This document shows, piece after piece, positions 60,580-64,000 of a stretch of DNA of 64,000 nt; position 1 is the first letter of the stretch; the number at the start of each line of letters is the position of its first letter. Position numbers and translations under genes: made by a program. Under the pieces are notes generated by a model that made no database searches, was not told where the DNA came from, and was given only the letters and a program-made list of their open reading frames with translations. Location: positions 62,001-126,000 of the forward strand of contig NZ_JAPZVP010000013.1 of assembly GCF_027622875.1 (NCBI RefSeq), read 5' to 3'. Source of the stretch: Glycomyces luteolus. Its GTDB lineage: Bacteria > Actinomycetota > Actinomycetes > Mycobacteriales > Micromonosporaceae.

Positions 60580-63309
60580 GTGCTGTACGGACGCGACACC
60601 GAGACCGCCGCCCTCGCCGACCGCTTGGCCGCCGCCCGCGAGGGCCGAGGTTCGGCCCTCGTCGTGCGCGGTGAAGCCGGCATCGGCAAATCGAGCCTGG
60701 TCGCCGCCACCGCCGAGAACGCCGCCGACGTCACCGTGCTGCGCTGCACCGGCGTCGAATCCGAGCACGCCTGGTCCTTCGCCGGCCTCCAAGCGCTCCT
60801 CCTGCCCCTGGCCGGGCACCTCGAGGCCATCCCCGAGCACCACGCGTGCGTCCTCTCCCGCACCCTCGGCCTCGACCCCGCCCCCGAGAAGGAAGCGCCG
60901 CCCGGGGACCTGCGCTTCACCGTCGGCCTCGCCGCCCTCAGCCTCCTCACCGAAGCCGCCGGGCACCGGCCTGTGCTCTGCATCGTCGAAGACGCCCACT
61001 GGCTCGACCCCGACTCCGCCGACGTCCTGCTCTTCATCGCCAAACGCCTTGCAGCCGAGGCGGCCCTGATGATCTTCACCGTCCGCGAAGGCTACGCTCC
61101 CGACTTCCCCACCCCCGGTCTCGACGAACTCCGCCTCGGCCCGCTCGACGACGCCGCCGCCGCGTCGCTCCTCGCCGAGCGCCTCGGCGGCCACACCCAC
61201 GCCGACAGGGGCCGGATCCTGCACTCAGCCGAAGGCAACCCCCTCGCGCTCCTGGAACTGCCGCTTGTGGAATCCGACACGCGCCTCGCCGCCGACTGGA
61301 CCGGGCGGCGCTCCACCACCAGCCGCCTCAAGCAGGTCTTCGGCGACCGCATCGACCGCCTCCCCGAACCCACCCGCACCCTCCTCCTCGTCATCGCCGC
61401 CGACGACACCGCCGACACCGGTCTCGTCCTCGACGTCGCCGCGAAGCTCGGCGCCCAGCTCACCGACCTCGCCCCCGCCGAAGCCGACGACCTCGTGCGC
61501 TTCCACGGCGACCGCTTCACCTTCGGCCACCCCCTCATCCGCACCGCCGCCTACCAGGGCGCGCCGGTCTTCCGGCGCCTCGAGGCCCACCGCGTGTACA
61601 CCGAGATCATGGGCGCCGACGACCACCGCCGCGTCCTCCACCTCGCCGCCGCCGCGACCGGACCGGACGAAGCCGTCGCCGCCGCCCTCGAAGCCGCCGC
61701 CGACTGCGGCTCCACCTGCGGCGGGCACGGCTACGAGTACACGGTGTTCGAACGCGCCGCCGCGTTCACCCCGGACCCGCGCGAACGGGGCCGCAGGCTC
61801 CTGCGCGCCGCCGAAGCCGCCGTCGCGGCGGGCAACGGCCCCAAGGCCCGCGCCCTGTCCATCCAGATCGGACGGATCACCGAGGACCGCGCGATCCTCG
61901 CCCGCGCCACCCTCATGGCCGCGATGGTCGCCGCCTGGGACAACGACATCCGCGAGTCCTACCGGCTCTACATGGAGGCCGCCGACCACTACGTCGCCGC
62001 CGACATCACCTCCACGGGCTATCCGCTGTTCCGCGCGGTCGAACTCGCCTGGCAGGCAGGGGACTTCTCCCGCGCGGAGGTCGCCGCCGAATACGCCGAG
62101 CGCCTCGGCATCGACCACTCCCCGTGGGTGCGGGACCTCGCGAAGGCCACTGCCGGGCTCAACCGCTCCTGCACCGTCACCGTCGCGGAGGCGGTCGCCG
62201 CACTCCGGAACCTGATCGACATCCACCTCGGCTTCGGCGAATCCGTCTCCCCCGAGAACCGCGCGATGGTCGCCTGGTGGCAGACCCTCATCGGCGACAT
62301 CGACGCCGCCGAGCAGACCGCTTCCGGCACGGTGCACGCGGCCCGCACCACCGGGGCGGCCGGAGCCCTCCCGAGAGCGCTCACGCTCAACGCGATCACC
62401 GAGTTCCACAGGGGCCGTTGGAAGGACGCCGAAGCGCTCGCCTGGAACGCCGTCGAGTTCTCGATCGAGCTCGGGCAGCGGATCGGGCCCGTCAAGGCCC
62501 GCGCCCACGTGCTCGCCCCGATCGCGGCCCTGCGCGGCGAGGAGGAACGCGTGCGCGAACTCGTGGAGGACGCGCATGCCGGTTCACCGGGCGACACGGT
62601 CGTCGCCATCGACAACGCGCTCGCCCTCCTCGACATCGCGCTGGGGCGCAACGAGGAAGCGCTCGACCGCTTCATGATGCAACTCGAGTCCAGCGCGCCC
62701 GGCGAAGCGCTCGACTGGGTGCCGTTCGCCGTCGAGGCGGCGGTGCGCGCGGGCGAACCGGAGCGGGTCGCGGGCGCGTTCGACTGGTTCACGCAGTGGG
62801 CCGAGGCGAGCGGGCAGCCGCATCTGATGGCTCAGGTCGAACGCTGCCGGGGCCTGCTCGCGGACGAGCAGGAGGCCGGGGCGCACTACCAGCGCGCCGC
62901 CGAACTGCACAAGGAGACCGACGCGCTGTTCCCGTTCGAGTCCGCGCGCACCGACCTCGTCTTCGGCGAATGGCTGCGCCGGGCCCGGCGCGTCAACGAG
63001 GCGAAGACCCGGTTGCGTTCGGCCGCAGCGGTGTTCGAGCGGCTCGGGGCCGAGCCGTGGAGCGAGCGTGTGCGCAGGGAGCTGCGCGCCGCCGGCGACG
63101 CGGGCCCTATCGAGGCCGCTCCCGACCTCGCCGGCAAGCTCACTCCGCAAGAGCTGCAAGTGGTCCGGCTCGCCGCGGCCGGTCTCAGCAACCGCGAGAT
63201 CGGCGAGCAGCTCTACCTGAGCCCGCGGACGGCCGGATACCACCTGTACAAGGCCTATCCGAAGCTCGGCGTGGCCTCACGGAACGACCTGGCCAAGCTC
63301 GGCCTGTAG
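60580..63309 (+). CDS. LAL-type LuxR regulator 2
   Basis: A 909-residue paralogue of regulator 1 with the same order: Walker A VRGEAGIGKSSLVAAT, Walker B LCIVEDAHWLDPDS, a helical repeat middle, and a LuxR HTH (LTPQELQVVRLAAAGLSNRE, IGEQLYLSPRTAGYHLYKAY, PKLGVASRNDLAKL). The recognition helix differs at a few positions (LYLSPRTAGY against LFVSPRTVGY). The start is a GTG without extra N-terminal tail and is probably leaderless. The pair suggests duplication followed by split inducer specificity. Confidence 0.92.
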   Translation: MLYGRDTETAALADRLAAAREGRGSALVVRGEAGIGKSSLVAATAENAADVTVLRCTGVESEHAWSFAGLQALLLPLAGHLEAIPEHHACVLSRTLGLDPAPEKEAPPGDLRFTVGLAALSLLTEAAGHRPVLCIVEDAHWLDPDSADVLLFIAKRLAAEAALMIFTVREGYAPDFPTPGLDELRLGPLDDAAAASLLAERLGGHTHADRGRILHSAEGNPLALLELPLVESDTRLAADWTGRRSTTSRLKQVFGDRIDRLPEPTRTLLLVIAADDTADTGLVLDVAAKLGAQLTDLAPAEADDLVRFHGDRFTFGHPLIRTAAYQGAPVFRRLEAHRVYTEIMGADDHRRVLHLAAAATGPDEAVAAALEAAADCGSTCGGHGYEYTVFERAAAFTPDPRERGRRLLRAAEAAVAAGNGPKARALSIQIGRITEDRAILARATLMAAMVAAWDNDIRESYRLYMEAADHYVAADITSTGYPLFRAVELAWQAGDFSRAEVAAEYAERLGIDHSPWVRDLAKATAGLNRSCTVTVAEAVAALRNLIDIHLGFGESVSPENRAMVAWWQTLIGDIDAAEQTASGTVHAARTTGAAGALPRALTLNAITEFHRGRWKDAEALAWNAVEFSIELGQRIGPVKARAHVLAPIAALRGEEERVRELVEDAHAGSPGDTVVAIDNALALLDIALGRNEEALDRFMMQLESSAPGEALDWVPFAVEAAVRAGEPERVAGAFDWFTQWAEASGQPHLMAQVERCRGLLADEQEAGAHYQRAAELHKETDALFPFESARTDLVFGEWLRRARRVNEAKTRLRSAAAVFERLGAEPWSERVRRELRAAGDAGPIEAAPDLAGKLTPQELQVVRLAAAGLSNREIGEQLYLSPRTAGYHLYKAYPKLGVASRNDLAKLGL

Positions 63310-63560
63310 TCGAGCGCCGCCGGTCAGACGGTCGGAGTCCTGTCCGGGATCGCGACAGGCAGGGTCCGCCGGGCCGGCCCTGCGCGGCGCGCCGAGTACC
63401 GGCCCCCTCCGGCTACGACTACGGCGGCGCTTCCGGGCGCGGTACCGGGGGCAGGATCCGACGCTTCACGGGGCCTCTTGGCTGGAGATCTCCGCCCAGA
63501 TCGTCGGCATCCTCGGTCTCGTCGCCGCTGTGATCGCCCTGGTCATGAATTGAACGGGCG

Positions 63561-64000
63561 TCAGAGGCCGTGGCGCTCAAGGAAGTCCAGGACCAGCCCG
63601 TGCCAGGCGTCCGGCTGCTCGGCCATGAACACGTGCCCGGCCTTGACCTCCGCGTACTCGGCGCCCGCGATGCGCTCGGCCAGGAACCGGTGGTTGGCCG
63701 GATCGACCAGGAGATCCTCGCTCGCGCTGATCGCCAGGGTCGGGACGGCGATGCCGGGCAGGTCGGCGGTCGTGTCGACCGTCCCGATCAGGGCCGCCTG
63801 CGCGGCCGTGCCGCCGGGAATCGACGCCGCGATCTGCTCGACCGTAGCGGCGACGTCGGCGGCGGGCATGCCGTTCACGAAGTCCGCGCTGAACGCCGAT
63901 CCGAGCACGAAGCGCGCGAACGACTCCCGGTCGCCCGCGGCGAGCAGCGAGCGCCACAGGTCGAGGGCGAGCCGCAGCCGGTTGTCGGCGCGGGCGATCC
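63561..64000 (-). CDS. alpha/beta hydrolase (N-terminus beyond the window)
   Basis: The 146 C-terminal residues of an alpha/beta-hydrolase: PGIAVPTLAISASEDLLVDP carries the usual acid residue after strand 6 and VKAGHVFMAEQPDAWHGLV the catalytic histidine. The nucleophile elbow lies beyond base 64000. The cap region is FSADFVNGMPAADVAATVEQ. It is opposite to the LAL genes. Substrate unknown. Confidence 0.8.
   Translation of the reverse strand, partial: IARADNRLRLALDLWRSLLAAGDRESFARFVLGSAFSADFVNGMPAADVAATVEQIAASIPGGTAAQAALIGTVDTTADLPGIAVPTLAISASEDLLVDPANHRFLAERIAGAEYAEVKAGHVFMAEQPDAWHGLVLDFLERHGL

Noticed and set aside
63310-63560. Small hydrophobic peptide ending at 63554
   Set aside because: The last 20 or so codons look like a membrane helix but no start codon or ribosome site is in frame.

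Overview
The window is very GC-rich DNA from an actinomycete. It carries a myo-inositol-1-phosphate synthase (first step of mycothiol and phosphatidylinositol synthesis), a mycothiol-type DinB-fold enzyme, a Bpa/PafE proteasome activator with a C-terminal GQYL tail, the actinobacterial purSQL arrangement, and many promoters whose -10 box (TANNNT) lies 6-8 bases from the start codon, the sign of leaderless mRNAs. A Glycomyces/Stackebrandtia-like genus is my guess; the sequence alone does not prove it. There is no rRNA, CRISPR array, prophage or recognisable IS transposase.

Layout. 1-6142: end of ino1, an MFS permease, a membrane-anchored cyclophilin, a PlsC-type acyltransferase, the proteasome activator, tRNA-Leu(CAG) and an asparaginase. 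6164-10446: ygfZ-fur, divergent pabC and a convergent FAD-linked oxidase; a near-identical 110-bp inverted repeat flanks the last two, and a run of three RNA hairpins lies between them. 10784-15851: a lipid-anchored or membrane-tethered serine hydrolase, an acidic surface protein, a GT-C-like membrane protein and a PAS-like protein. 15902-30744: arginine deiminase, then most of de novo purine synthesis (purD, purB, purSQL, purF, purM, without purC), a membrane protein with putative kinase target motifs, an abnormal poly-G tract, and a PAP2 phosphatase.

31126-36031: an accessory stretch with an Old Yellow Enzyme/MerR pair controlled by a textbook MerR-type promoter, remnants of a LysR and an AraC regulator, an NTF2-like protein and an I36-type inhibitor. 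36081-44421: a tightly coupled five-gene operon for the non-phosphorylative L-fucose pathway (aldose dehydrogenase, lactonase, dehydratase, SDR, FAH-type hydrolase), facing a GntR regulator followed by lutABC. The fucose route yields pyruvate and L-lactate and LutABC oxidises L-lactate, so the two halves form one pathway.

45875-54048: a serine/threonine kinase gene frameshifted in its P-loop G tract, a divergent GT2/GT-C-like pair, dcd, a CmpX-like channel protein, a TetR regulator and HMG-CoA lyase. 54298-63309: a regulatory module of two large paralogous LAL (LuxR) regulators with a small membrane protein, an MFS exporter and an FMN reductase. The four promoters of its two divergent gene pairs share a box arrangement with nearly fixed spacing that I do not recognise as described; this is the most interesting signal in the window. 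The last 440 bases hold the 3' part of an alpha/beta hydrolase.
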